Assembly (NCBI GenBank): GCA_027922465.2
Contig: BQMF02000022.1
Coordinates: forward strand, 372,001-436,000
Source: Turritopsis dohrnii
Lineage: Eukaryota > Cnidaria > Hydrozoa > Anthoathecata > Oceaniidae
DNA: 64,000 nt
Direction of reading: 5' to 3'
The position numbers were made by a program, and so were the translations under genes. Below are positions 1 to 9,960 of this stretch, in pieces; positions within the stretch are counted from its first letter, which is position 1; each line of letters opens with the position of its first letter. The notes below the pieces were generated by a model, which was given only the letters and a program-made list of their open reading frames with translations, did not search any database and was not told the origin of the DNA.

Positions 1-761
1 TAAATCTATTCAAAATTGATCAATCAACTTTTGGAAGTTTCTTCTTCGGTCACTCTGTAGTGTACCATTTTGCGAACGGCGTGCAAATGTAAGTCGAAAA
101 ATACCCGGATGATCACATGGCGGAAATTCAAGCCAATAAACTAGCGCTACTAAAGTTAATTAGCACCCTTTCGAAATAGTGGCGCCTTATGCACCAATGA
201 ACATTAAGACGGCTTTTGTAGGAACCAATCAAATTGGAGAAACAAATATGACTAGGTTTGGACAGTAAGATGAAAAAAAACAAAAAACAAAGACGATCGT
301 AAAGACTTTCTTGCTTACGCAGAAATCCAACAAGATGCCCTTGCAGGCATAAGGATTTCTGCAAAACCAGCTGAAGCATGAAACCCTAGAAATCTATGAA
401 AGCATCAATGACACATACTATAGATCCAAAAATTATTAAAGCTCCTCTTTCCTGTTGAGCATTTTGAACACTTTACACACAAACGTTAACAAGATTTTAT
501 ACTACTTTTATGGTTGTGGAGAGACGATTGCTTAATGAATGAAACTTTAAGTATCAAAATGAAAGTAGTTTTTTCTTGAAAACAAACATATTATATACTG
601 TAGATCAAAAATAGATAAGACAAAAATACTTTTAAAAAGTGTGAATAGGGCTTAACTAAAAACAACATAAGCTATTACATACAAAGAAAAGAAAGGTGCA
701 AATCGTAACCATGGATACGCGATTTATATGACAGTTTTTTTAAAAAAGAATCTATGTATAA
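1..761. other. Intergenic sequence, no gene recognised
   Basis: AT-rich sequence with no protein or RNA gene that I can support. It contains one copy of a dispersed repeat at 251-378, listed separately. The remaining reading frames are short and resemble nothing I know. Confidence 0.6.
251..378 (+). repeat. Dispersed repeat, CTAGGTTTGGACAG family, copy 1
   Basis: This segment starts with CTAGGTTTGGACAG, continues through an A-rich stretch, and reaches a CTTACGCAGAAATCC motif and a second GGATTTCTGC motif. The same order recurs near 2020-2147, 31651-31760, 33650-33769 (reverse), 48325-48460 (reverse), 52310-52400 and 60490-60630 (reverse). The segment GATGCCCTT...GGATTTCTGC at 340-374 is repeated at 49448-49484. 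I cannot assign it to a transposon class. Confidence 0.6.
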
Positions 762-1454
762 AGGCCCTGTTAGACGGTAAACTATTCGCTAAACTATTCC
801 TAAAATAGAAACAGAAAATTATTCTAATAATTTAGTTTATGTTCAAATACACTGATAAACTAATCAATAAACTAATACGATAAGTTATGGGTTATAAGTG
901 TAAGGTTCATTCATTCATCATGGAAGAAGCAGTTGAAGAATTTTTAGTTTGTTCAAATATTGCTTCTTCATGTATGGTGTATAGCGAATCTTTTGAATTC
1001 CGGAAAACGAAACAGAAAATGTTAAGTGAAAGATTATGTTAGAGAACGTGACCATGGAGCATTTGACTTTTCAAGAATTGAGATTAAACGATCTATATCT
1101 TCACCTTTTTTTAAAGCTTCAATAATTTTACCGTTAGCGTCGACACTCGCATTTTTCTTCATGTACAATTGTTACTTTCCTAAGTGAATTTGTCCTAAAC
1201 CTGTTGCATTAACCTTTGTGCAACACGTGTTCGATGATTTAAATGTCGGTATTCTTTGAACTTTGCTAAACTATTCGGAATAAAATCAAAATGATTTGAT
1301 TTTATTCGAAGCTAAATTAAACTATTTTTTTGCTTCTTTTAATAATTTTTGAATAGTTTACGATACAATACACGATAAATTATTTCGTAAACTATTCTAT
1401 TTTAAGTAACTTTAAGGAATAGTTTAGCGATTAATTTATCGTCTAACAGGGCCT
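762..1454. mobile_element. PIF/Harbinger-type nonautonomous DNA transposon
   Basis: The ends are inverted repeats: AGGCCCTGTTAGACG at the left and its reverse complement at the right, followed on both sides by related subterminal sequence containing CGCTAAACTATTCC. A TAA triplet flanks each end (759-761 and 1455-1457), as expected for the 3-bp target duplication of the PIF/Harbinger superfamily. The interior (about 920-1120) contains a short frame opening with M-E-E-A-V-E-E and frameshifted pieces resembling the N-terminal part of a Harbinger nuclease, so this is probably a deletion derivative of an autonomous element. The superfamily call rests on TIR and TSD; the protein relic is weaker. 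Confidence 0.7.
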
Positions 1455-2377
1455 TAAGAATGAAAGAAAAAAAACACAAACTTTTTCGAAAAAAATATAA
1501 GAAACAAATTTAAAAATTTATCGGACATACTATGTTTTAAAGTAACTACGTATCTACCTAAGCTAGCTACGAAGCATTTAAAAATTTTACCTTTTAAAAG
1601 TTTAATTATGAGCCACTTCGATGAATTTTTGTATTTCTCAAGTTTGCCTCAAAGCTTTGCTTGGTCAGCTAGGATTATCTAGGATAAGCCAGGATAGGAT
1701 AGGAAGCTAGGGTAAGATAGGATCAGCTAGGATCAGCTAGAGGCTTGCTGACAAACCTCACACAGACCTCACTTTTACTCCGATGTACTCAGAAAGCCTA
1801 CAAATGGGAAGATAAAAAAGCACTAAGAAGAAAGCTTACCAAAAGATAGAAGTTTCAAATACCAATGTTAGAAAAGAAAGTTTTCGATTTCTGTATTACC
1901 GCAATTACAACCAGTCGCCAGAAGTTTCTCGTGGAAGAAACTTCGTGCTACGAAAAAATGGCTTTACGCATAGATGTAATGAATCCATGTAGGCGCACGC
2001 ACGAAATTTCAAAAAACCGCTAGGTTTGGACAGCAGAAAAAAAAAACCCAGAGCCGGTTTTAATGTATTTCTTGCTTTCGCAGAAATCCAAAAAAACACG
2101 AACGGTTTCAAAGTATTCCTTGCTTACGCAGGAATACAATAATTAAAATGAGTGATTTACATACCAACGATAATCACAATTGAAATGATTCTCCAATCCA
2201 ACAGATCTATCAAGCTGAAGCTCCAAATTTGATCGAACATTGAGGAACTTAATAGATCCTAAACAAAATTAACAAAAAAAAAAAAAAATACTAAAAATCG
2301 TTTCAAACACGTTTCAACATGAGCCAAAAAGTAAATTCTCAAACATTGGAAATAAACTGCAAAAATTACATCCTTAA
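1455..2377. other. Intergenic sequence with simple and dispersed repeats
   Basis: No gene is recognisable. At about 1672-1746 there is a short imperfect tandem of an AGGATCAGCT-like unit. From about 1890 a dispersed repeat begins, listed separately. Confidence 0.5.
1960..2147 (+). repeat. Dispersed repeat, CTAGGTTTGGACAG family, copy 2
   Basis: AAAAAACCGCTAGGTTTGGA at about 2011-2030 is followed by an A-rich run and by two successive CTTGCTT..CGCAG motifs. The best match in the window is 52250-52405, which shares both this core and the 50-70 bases before it. The tail motif is duplicated here (about 2075 and 2130). Confidence 0.6.
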
Positions 2378-2548
2378 AGGGGAGTTTACACGTAAAGATT
2401 CTTGAAAAATGTTTCTTTTAAGGCTTTTAATTTAAATTGTACATCAAAAAGTCAACGCGGTCGTCAATAATTAATGAGTTGAGACGCTGAAACTAAAACA
2501 CCAGCTTAAAAGAAACATTTTTCAAGAAGCTTTACGTGTAAACCCCCC
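2378..2548. mobile_element. Short TTAA-flanked MITE with long inverted repeats
   Basis: About 50 bp at each end are inverted repeats: AGGGGAGTTTACACGTAAAG at the left, and its counterpart ending ACGTGTAAACCCCCC at the right. TTAA flanks both sides (2374-2377 and 2549-2552), as for piggyBac-type target duplications. The 171-bp element is nearly all inverted repeat with a small loop and no coding content. Confidence 0.75.
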
Positions 2549-3048
2549 TTAAGGAAAATTGATTTCGCACAACAAGATCAAGTAAGCAAACGAAAGCGAA
2601 TGGAATGCCATATAAAACACATTTCAGTATACATTTTGTCATAAAATGCTAAAGCACATGGTAGTTTTACAACTTAAATGAGATATGAATATCTTCACAA
2701 ATCAACTATTGTTCAAAACTTTCGTCAAAACTAACGTTTCCCAGATAAAGGCAGTCATGGAAATTAATCATTTTACAGCCACCATCGCTACAAGTTTCAT
2801 TCTTGTGTTTATACGTCAACGATTACAAGCTAACTTTCCGAAATTTCTGTTTTAAACACTGACAATAGCATAACCACAACATAACATCGTTTTTACGTAT
2901 GTGAATTATCACTTGCTTATGGTTAAACGACATTTTGAGAAGAAGAGGATAATCAAAGTTTCTTCGTCCAGTTCCCAGTGGACAAAATCATCGAAAACGT
3001 CATTATGGTAACGAGCATCTTACTGAAGATGGCGTGTATATTTTTATG
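2549..3048. other. Intergenic sequence
   Basis: No gene is visible. A TTCCCAGTGGACAAAATC stretch near 2975 resembles the opening of the foldback repeat family seen at 8850, 25590 and 38630. Confidence 0.5.
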
Positions 3049-4335
3049 CAGTGTGTCCCAGAGAATTTCAGTTTTTAACAGCCCATAACTCTTCGCACCT
3101 CTATCTGATTTCAGCGATATTTACACTATTTCATAGGATTTTATTCAAGGATTTTAAAAATATACATTCTGTTCTACAAAGCCTTTTATTTTAGAAACAA
3201 TTATAGATTTTACCATGAAAAAAATCCAATTATCTTCTTGATGGTTAATTAACAATAACAATAATCTCTCAATAACAGCTATCAAAGGTCATTATCAAAA
3301 ACAATAACAAGTCAAGTGGCTGTAAAACACAAGAGTCATAAAAAACAAAACTTTAAGCTGTCTCAACATGTCCCCCGTTTCTCTGGACACAGCGATTTGC
3401 CCTTGCTGTCATTTCATAAAGAGCGACGAATAAAATTTTGATTTTGTTTAAGATTATTTGCTGCGTCAACAATTTTACTTTTCAACTCTGATAGAGATAG
3501 GGATAGACTCTGGACCTCAGTGGAGAAAACTTTTTGTAGCAACGAAAGATTGCTCATATGATGTACAGAATTTTGTAGAAACCCTCGTCTCAAGAATTTT
3601 TAACTTTGTGATGAGATGTTAATTTTAGTGTGTTCAATAACACCACGACATAAACATAAATAATAAACAAAAGAGTAATTGCGCTTGAAAACTTACTTTT
3701 ATTAAAGGGGAACTACACTCAAAAAATCAAAACCGATTTTTTTTTGTACCATTGGGAGAATCTTAAAAATGATGAAAGTCAGTTTTTGAATTTTCAAAAA
3801 ATCATTTTTCGATCCCGAGATATTGTCATTTAAAATTTTTGCTCAAAACTTGATCTCCATGGCAACGTGACATCACAATGTTCAAGACGAAATTGCTGAC
3901 ACACAAATATGTAAATAACTGAAGAAATATTAGTGATACACTGCTAGAATTTTGTATGTGTAGTGGCAAACACCTATAAGTATCAAATTACTAAAAATAA
4001 TTGTTGCCATAGTTACCCTGGGTTTGTTTCCAGGTCTCTTCTGTTTTTTGCTGACAAACCTATCAGCATTTTTAAGGCTGTTTCAAATAGTGCACAAAAA
4101 TGAACTTGTGATTTTTTTTAGTTTAGTGTCCCTTTAACCATTAAGGAATTAATGACCATGACAGTTTAAAGAAATCCTATTTACTAGAAAGGTTTTGAAC
4201 TAAATTATTTAAAATATAGGTTTTTAAAATCCTTGAAAGAAATCCTATCGAATGGAGTAAAAATCTCTAAAACTAATATATGTGAAAAGTTACAGCTTGT
4301 AAAAATCTCAGACCGAAATTCTCTGGGACACACTG
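3049..4335 (-). mobile_element. Decayed mariner-family transposon with nested insertion
   Basis: The outer ends are inverted repeats (CAGTGTGTCCCAGAGAATTTC at the left, imperfect reverse complement at the right). On the reverse strand about 3360-3500 encodes, with frameshifts, the C-terminal tail of a mariner transposase; conserved pieces such as IVDAANNL, RRSL and RCVQRNGGHVE are visible. The same segment recurs at 29265-29400 in a second mariner relic. The coding region is interrupted and inactive. A TTAA-flanked MITE (3706-4133) has inserted within it. The right flank is TA; the left flank is TG, so one target-duplication base appears mutated. Confidence 0.7.
3706..4133 (+). mobile_element. 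TTAA-flanked MITE, copy 1 of a three-copy family
   Basis: The element begins AGGGGAACTACACTC and ends GTTTAGTGTCCCT, with TTAA on both sides (3702-3705, 4134-4137). Homologous copies lie at 48914-49302 and 61110-61495. The central body runs in the same direction as in those copies, but the two distinguishable ends are exchanged, so the body is inverted relative to the termini. There is no open reading frame of note. The TTAA duplication suggests mobilisation by a piggyBac-type transposase. Confidence 0.75.
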
Positions 4336-4459
4336 TACAGTATGTCCACCAGAAAGTGGGCACCTTGTTTAAAACACAAATAACTTTTCGAATTTTCAAC
4401 AATACAATGCGGTTTTTATACAGTTGGAACGAGGATATTTTGAGCTTTCCAAAAATATA

Positions 4460-5102
4460 CCGTAAACCTCCGAATATAAGCCCTGGGCTTATACAAGTTC
4501 GTAAGCTTTTTTTGGGTGGGCTTATACACGGGGGTGGGCTTATACACGGGTGGGCTTATACATGGAAAACAATAGCAACATATTAAATATCTATGCATAT
4601 ATTTATAATAAAAACTTTTCACTCATCGCCAATTTCTTCACTATCTTCACTTTCGCTATCACCATTATCTTCACTTTCGCTCGACGTCGCTGTCTCTACA
4701 TTGTCTCCGGTACCATCATCTTCTTCCTCGCTTGATGTTTCAAGGTGGAATTCCTCCTCTGGTTGAGGCATTGTATAGTCGTCTATACCTCGGATGTTAA
4801 TTTGTTTATCTTCTGTCCCATCTAAATTATTATTGAGCTCCCTTGTGTTTATTTCTTATATAGACCAAATATCAATAGAGGACTAGTTCGTAAAGAACTG
4901 AAGAAATAGCTTGTACTTGTATGTTTTTGCAAAAAAAAAAGTTTTTTAGTAAAAGAAAAACAACCATGAAATTTTCCTTTCCAATATTATGGGCTTATAC
5001 ACGGGTGGGCTTATACATGGAAATCGTTAGTAATGAGTAAAATGATGGGCTTATACACGGGTGGGCTTATAGACGGGTGGGCTTATATTCTGAGGTTTAC
5101 GG
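4460..5102 (-). mobile_element. Nonautonomous Tc1/mariner/pogo-type element with acidic tail relic
   Basis: Inverted ends CCGTAAACCTC and GAGGTTTACGG are flanked by TA (4458-4459, 5103-5104). Just inside each end are multiple copies of a GGGCTTATACACGGG-like unit, giving subterminal tandem repeats. On the reverse strand about 4855 to 4628 is an open stretch extremely rich in Glu, Asp and Ser that terminates in a stop, with text such as PQPEEEFHLE and SESEDNGDSE. Acidic C-terminal tails of this kind occur in pogo/Tigger-type transposases, so this may be a deletion derivative that kept only the 3' coding end. TIR and TSD are clear; the pogo attribution is inference. Confidence 0.65.
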
Positions 5103-5104
5103 TA

Positions 5105-5656
5105 TGTTGTTATTTATAAAAATTGTTATTTTAAAGAATACCAAGTAATTTTTGTTTTGACACGGTTGTTAATTTTGCAATGATCAATAAAATAGACTTT
5201 TAATAAGCAATTAACCTTTTGTTTCGTTGAAACAACCGCTGCTGCTGGTGTTGTGCTAATTTTGTCACGAAATTTTTTAAAAAGGCACAAACTTTATTTC
5301 ATAGTGTAAAACTTACCTTAAATTTTTTATTATGATTTAATAATTTCATATTCCCAACGCATTGCCAAAATCTTTATAAGCGCGAAAACAAACTTTTTAT
5401 GAAATTCAATCAATCATGCAGTTAACAGAGAAACAACGAACTTTCATTTCATGATCCCTTTCGTTAACTACCTTCCATGTCAAAAAACGTTCCGGTAATA
5501 TCAATCTCAAAAGAAATAACAAAGAAAATCTAAGTTTAAAATCAAATGTCATCGTCAATTAAAATCCTGTGAATGCAGGAGATGGGGTAGGGATACAGGT
5601 GGAATGTACACTTCACTTCGTTTGCAAAGCAGGATATATAAATATTCTTAGACAGC
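5105..5656. other. Intergenic sequence
   Basis: AT-rich sequence with no gene or clear repeat boundary. Confidence 0.5.
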
Positions 5657-5889
5657 ACCCAGTAAGCACAAAGACGTTGTTCCAACGTTGTTTCGACGTC
5701 GTATTCCATCGTCGCATGACGGTTGTTTAATGGTCGAAATGGAAATAGCAAAACAACGTCGGATTTTGACGCCAAAACGACGATTAAGAAAACCCAAAAA
5801 TGACGTTGTACGGACATTGTGCAACGGTCAAATGGCCGAAAACAACGTTGCATTAACGTTGTAGCATGGTCAAATTTACAAAGAAGGGT

Positions 5890-5980
5890 AACGACAACAA
5901 ATGGAAAGTCACCAGCGGGTATCGAACCCTGACCTCTCGCATGAAATCTGAGAGAGATAACCACTAAAATACGGCGCCTT
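5890..5980 (-). repeat. tRNA-derived SINE head or tRNA pseudogene
   Basis: On the reverse strand an A-box-like TAGTGGTTATC is followed by a possible anticodon arm (CTCTC...GAGAG) and a B-box-like GGGTTCGATACCC. The arrangement matches a tRNA but the arms do not close convincingly and there is no matching acceptor stem. A related head occurs at about 30762-30812. I read both as tRNA-derived SINE fragments, not functional tRNAs. Confidence 0.5.
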
Positions 5981-5981
5981 A

Positions 5982-6800
5982 AGGATACTCACTACACTAC
6001 AACGTCAAAAAAACACAAAAAAAATTAGTAATTTTATCAAAGTTTATTTCACTTGATCGCATTGTTAAAAATGTGTAAACAAATTTCCACTTTTCCACTC
6101 ATCATGAGATTTAATTTTATCTTCTCATTTTTGTCATTTTTTCTTCCTATTCAATATACTATAAAAGTGTGCATATTTATTTATTGTTTACAGGTCACAC
6201 TATTTATTCCTCTAATAAAAAGTGTAAACACGATGATCTTTTACTTGATGCATTAAAATCTTTAAAACGAAATATTTCAGTTTTATTTTTTCGTTGTTGT
6301 ACGAACTTTGGCGAGTAATAAGTCCCCTGGGTTTACTTGAAATTCGTCGGAATGAATTTTATTTTAACCAATGAAATCTTACGGAAAAAAGGTTGCCACA
6401 TTTTTTAAAAAATAATTCCGCGTTCGCGAGCAATTGTCGTTTTTCTGTTGCTAGGCATCGAAAATAACCGTTTTTTAAAGAAAAATATGCTTATTAAACG
6501 ATTATTCGAGTTTGAAAGCTTTATTTAAAAAACTGTGGCAACCTTTTTTGACGAATGATGTCGGGAACACGTGGATGTAAAAAAATTTAAAAACGGACGA
6601 TTTGTAGGGGACTTATCACTCAAAAACCATTTAAATTTAAACCTTTTTTATTCCTTACCATTAGATGCTATGAAATAAAAATCCAAATTGAAATGTAGGA
6701 AATTTAATAAGCTTTCAGAAAATCTATACTTTTACGGGGGAAAAATGAATATAAATTGAGTTATAACAAAAAAACGTGAGGTAATTGTAGTGAGTATCCT
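5982..6800. mobile_element. MITE X, AGGATACTCACTACA ends
   Basis: The termini are AGGATACTCACTACA and its reverse complement. The element abuts MITE Y at 6802, whose ends start with the related AGGATAGTCC. It carries an internal inverted-repeat element at 6313-6621. No coding function is evident. Confidence 0.65.
6313..6621. mobile_element. Inverted-repeat element W nested in MITE X
   Basis: The ends are GAGTAATAAGTCCCC and GGGGACTTATCACTC. Inside is a second inverted pair: GGTTGCCACATTTTTT at about 6391 and AAAACTGTGGCAACC at about 6530. Element Z inside MITE Y has the same inner pair, showing they are related. Confidence 0.6.
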
Positions 6801-6801
6801 A

Positions 6802-7805
6802 AGGATAGTCCATACCCTCCGAGGTGAATTTTTTTGAAAAAAATTTTTTTTCAATATTTCCTTTCAATTTTTTATTTAAAAACAGATTCTGCAATCAGAA
6901 TTTTAAAATTCCAAATAATTATGGAGTTATTAGCAAAAACCAAAAGGCAAAAAAATCTTTGTTTACACAAGTAATTAATCTTTCGGTGAAATAAAAGAGA
7001 TTTCTCTCAATATACGCATATGTATGACGCCATACATACTTTTTCGGCTTTGTTTACTTTTCGTATTCAATATTTTGCTTTATTATCGTTAAAAATAAAA
7101 CCAGGTGGTTTTCTTTATAATTATACACACTATCATTATTCAATGAGATGGTTTTCTACCTTTTTAACTTTTCATACATTCCAACATCTCACATTCACAA
7201 TAGAATTTGATCGCTATTCAATTTTGTTTACACAAGCGATGGAAGAAGAAAAAATCTTTAAATGTGATTTTCTCTGAAAGTAATTTTAGCTTGATGACCA
7301 ACATTCAATGAGTTCCAACTCCCCTTGTGAACGAGATATAACCATGCGGGTTTTTTCATTTTGTTCAGTTGGCCTTTGCGCAAAAAAGTTTGCCACATAT
7401 TTTGAAAAGAATCAAAATTCGCCCCGTGAGGGAGAGTTGAAGTTAAAGAATCAACGTTTTTATAGGGTCATGAACAAAAAGCTTTATATTTTTGGAAGTA
7501 ATGAGTTTTAAAAAAAACTGTGGCAAACTTTTTTCGACAAATGATCATGGATTTCAAAAGTGCAATTTGTTTGAAAAAAAAGTGTAATGGAGGGGAGTTG
7601 GAACTTTTTAATTCAATGCGTTCTAAAATTTACTTTTTTTCTTCTAATTCCTGTCCTTTTCATTTTTAATAAACAAAATATGGATCATTAGACAGATAAT
7701 TAAATAAGGATTCAGAAAATATATACTTTTGATAAGAAAAAATCAACACATTTCAAATTATCAGGGAAAAACTGAAATCATGCTTAGGAGGGTATGGACT
7801 ATCCT
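6802..7805. mobile_element. MITE Y, AGGATAGTCCATACCCTCC ends
   Basis: Perfect inverted ends AGGATAGTCCATACCCTCC are flanked by TA on both sides (6800-6801 and 7806-7807), as expected for a Tc1/mariner-type insertion. It contains element Z (7311-7605). The first bases of its TIR match those of the adjoining MITE X. Confidence 0.7.
7311..7605. mobile_element. Inverted-repeat element Z nested in MITE Y
   Basis: Ends are AGTTCCAACTCCCCT and its reverse complement. The interior contains TTTGCCACAT and AAACTGTGGCAAAC as an inner inverted pair, homologous to element W at 6313-6621. Confidence 0.6.
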
Positions 7806-8351
7806 TAACAAGTGTTAAGTATTTTTGAATCACGAACTTAATTTCGAGTAGGTTAAGATGGAAAGAACGTAATGACGAAATGAAAGAAAAAATTTAAACT
7901 GTTTGCAGTGTTCAGTTCATAAAACATCGTTTTTCGTTTCTTTCCTAATCTTGGATTATATTAATTCATTCAGACATTCATGTATCCTTTGATCCAAATG
8001 AATAGATAAACGAACACATTTCTCATGGTTTTCAAGATAATTACCTTACGAGCTAAATTGCATGCAGAATGCCGGAATATAAAATTCAACGTTCTTTTGA
8101 CGTCGAAAGAACGTCAGAATTGGCTGTAAGTACTTAATTGATTTTCATAGCATGAACACAAAATTACAGTATATACTACTCTAGTCACGACATAAGCATT
8201 CAACCACCGTAAGATTTTGAAATGTCTTTTTTCAGGTAGCAATTATTTGCGACCAACCTGGACGTTTTCTAGACGTCGGTTAATGGTCGTTTTTGGTTAC
8301 GACGTTAGAACCATAAAACAAGATTGTATTGGCGTCGTGTGTTAACTGGGA

Positions 8352-8623
8352 AGCGATAACAAATCATTTAAACATCCATCAGCACTGCTTTTATTGCTGC
8401 TCGTCGCTATGTCTCACTTCATCTACAACACTCAGCCTCGCTTTCATGTTTACGCAAAAAAGATTCGGGATAGGTGTATTGCGAACTTAAGGTTTATCGC
8501 ACATGTAACATGAAACGATTTCAAGGTTTTCGATTTTTTTTTCTTCTATTTTTCTATTTCCTACAAAAAATGAGAAAAACAAAAAGATAAGGATTCCATT
8601 GATATAACATTTATGAGAATAAA
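8352..8623. other. Intergenic sequence
   Basis: No feature recognised; a pyrimidine-rich run lies near 8530-8560. Confidence 0.5.
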
Positions 8624-8830
8624 TTGGATATTTACTTCAAAAACTGTGGAAATAATTCTTGTTGTCACTTTTTTGAAACACGCTGTACTAATAATTTAAC
8701 AGGAGCCATATGGAAACTTACCACAGGAATAATAAAATCAGACCATTATCCAATATTTGTTTCTCTCAATAAACATAATCGATCGAAAGAAAAATTCGTA
8801 ATCAAAAAGCGTATTTTTAATGCATCATAA
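8624..8830 (+). pseudogene. Fragment of a LINE endonuclease domain
   Basis: The frame ends with SDHYPIFVSLN followed by a basic segment. SDH-P-I-F is the last catalytic block of the apurinic-like endonuclease (EEP) domain of non-LTR retrotransposons, and TGIIKSDHYPIF is typical of that context. Only about 65 codons survive, with no upstream catalytic blocks and no RT downstream, so this is a decayed fragment. It first reads as endonuclease at about residue 25. Confidence 0.55.
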
Positions 8831-8849
8831 CTGGTAAAATACTAAAATT

Positions 8850-8965
8850 ATTATCCAGTGGGCAAAATCGTCAAAAAATCACTGTGACGGAGAGCATTTT
8901 TGGTGAAATTGTGGGTAGATTTCTATAGAAATGCACTCCATCGCAGAGATTTTTTAATAAATGTG
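8850..8965. repeat. Short foldback repeat, CAGTGGGCAAAATC family
   Basis: CAGTGGGCAAAATCGT is followed by AAAATCACTGTGACGGAGAG, then TTTCTATAGAAATGCACTCC and a reverse-complementary CGCAGAGATTTTTT. The segment can fold back on itself around TTTCTATAGAAA. Related copies or pieces are at about 11530-11590 and 11870-11930 (DUF229 introns), 25590-25650, and 38633-38750 (intron of the second DUF229 gene). Confidence 0.55.
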
Positions 8966-9188
8966 CCGGCCGGGAAAGAATGTTTTTGATGGTTTTTAAA
9001 ATTATTAGCCTCTATTATTTGGTTGGAGTTCACGAAGTTTCGGAAGGGACTTTCGCAGACTGTCAAGCATAGGCTAACTGCCATTGCGGCTGGATGAGGA
9101 GTAAGATTAGTAGTAGGAGTGATTTAATACGGTATTCATTGATGTTTTTTTTAGTCTTTTCATTTCATTTTTTTCTTGTCGGATTAGT

Positions 9189-9312
9189 TACCTATCGGGG
9201 ATAATTTCGTCGGAGAAAATTTTACTTTTTCAAAATTTTCGTCGGGAAAAATTTTCGTCACGAAGCAAAAATTTCGTCACTTTTCCCCGACGAAATTATC
9301 CCCGATAAGGTA
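9189..9312. mobile_element. Palindromic MITE
   Basis: TACCTATCGGGGATAATTTC and its near-exact reverse complement bound a 124-bp segment; the middle also contains inverted AAAATTTTCGTC motifs. It is essentially one hairpin. No coding potential. Confidence 0.7.
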
Positions 9313-9960
9313 TGTTTATTGATATTTATTTAATTGGCTATTTTTAATGACATAATTTGTTTACATGTTGTAGATAGTAACCATCAAAGATAATGTAACA
9401 CCGGAAGCACGCATGATTTCTTACGCCACGCATTTCTCAAATATGAATCTGCACGGATTTTTTATGATAGCAATTCAGTTGTATGTTTTCTTCTTTACGG
9501 AAGTATATCGGAAGCAACAATATATGTAAAAAATTAAGCTCTAATGATCATGAAAACCAACCGTTTCGTCCTTCTGAAGCCACTAAGTAAGATTCACATG
9601 AGAGTGTTTACAGCTTTACATACTCTCCATCATTTTTCTGCTTTTCAGGATAATTTTGTCATTCGTGTAAAAAAATTGCAAAAGGGGCAAAAAACACCAA
9701 CGGTGGAGAAACATGATGCAGTGGTTAGCTTGAAGAAATAGGTTTTTTATGCTTCACACTAGTTGCTTTAAAGGAGATCGTTAATTTTTACTCAGAATAC
9801 TTTACGTTAACTCAACTGAAATTACGATAACGCCTCCTCCTTCCGAATTAACGCCCGGGGAACATAATCAATCTTTTGATATAAACGATCAGTTTACGAT
9901 GTAATTGCAAGAATGTAACTAATTGATCAATTTAAGAAATGTTTCAAAAGCAACACGTTG
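9313..9960. other. Upstream region of the first DUF229 gene
   Basis: No independent gene is supported. The segment precedes the DUF229 start at 9961 and should contain its promoter and 5' UTR, but I see no decisive core-promoter element. Confidence 0.4.

Larger units (their letters stand above)
5657..8351. mobile_element. Composite element with ACGTTG-rich terminal arrays
   Basis: The left end starts CCCAGTAAGCACA and runs into about 220 bp dominated by imperfect AACGTTG and ACGTCG motifs (5657-5880). The right end (about 8065-8351) is similar sequence in inverse orientation ending TGTGTTAACTGGG. Together they look like the long minisatellite-like inverted termini of one 2.7-kb element. Its interior is occupied by a tRNA-derived sequence and two adjacent MITEs that each carry a further inverted-repeat element. 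I find no transposase. Outer boundaries lack an obvious target duplication, so the single-element interpretation is tentative. Confidence 0.45.

Noticed and set aside
7020..7511. Open frames of 85 and 67 codons on the plus strand
   Set aside because: They lie inside MITE Y and its nested element, have no recognisable domain, and their ends do not relate to any splice pattern.
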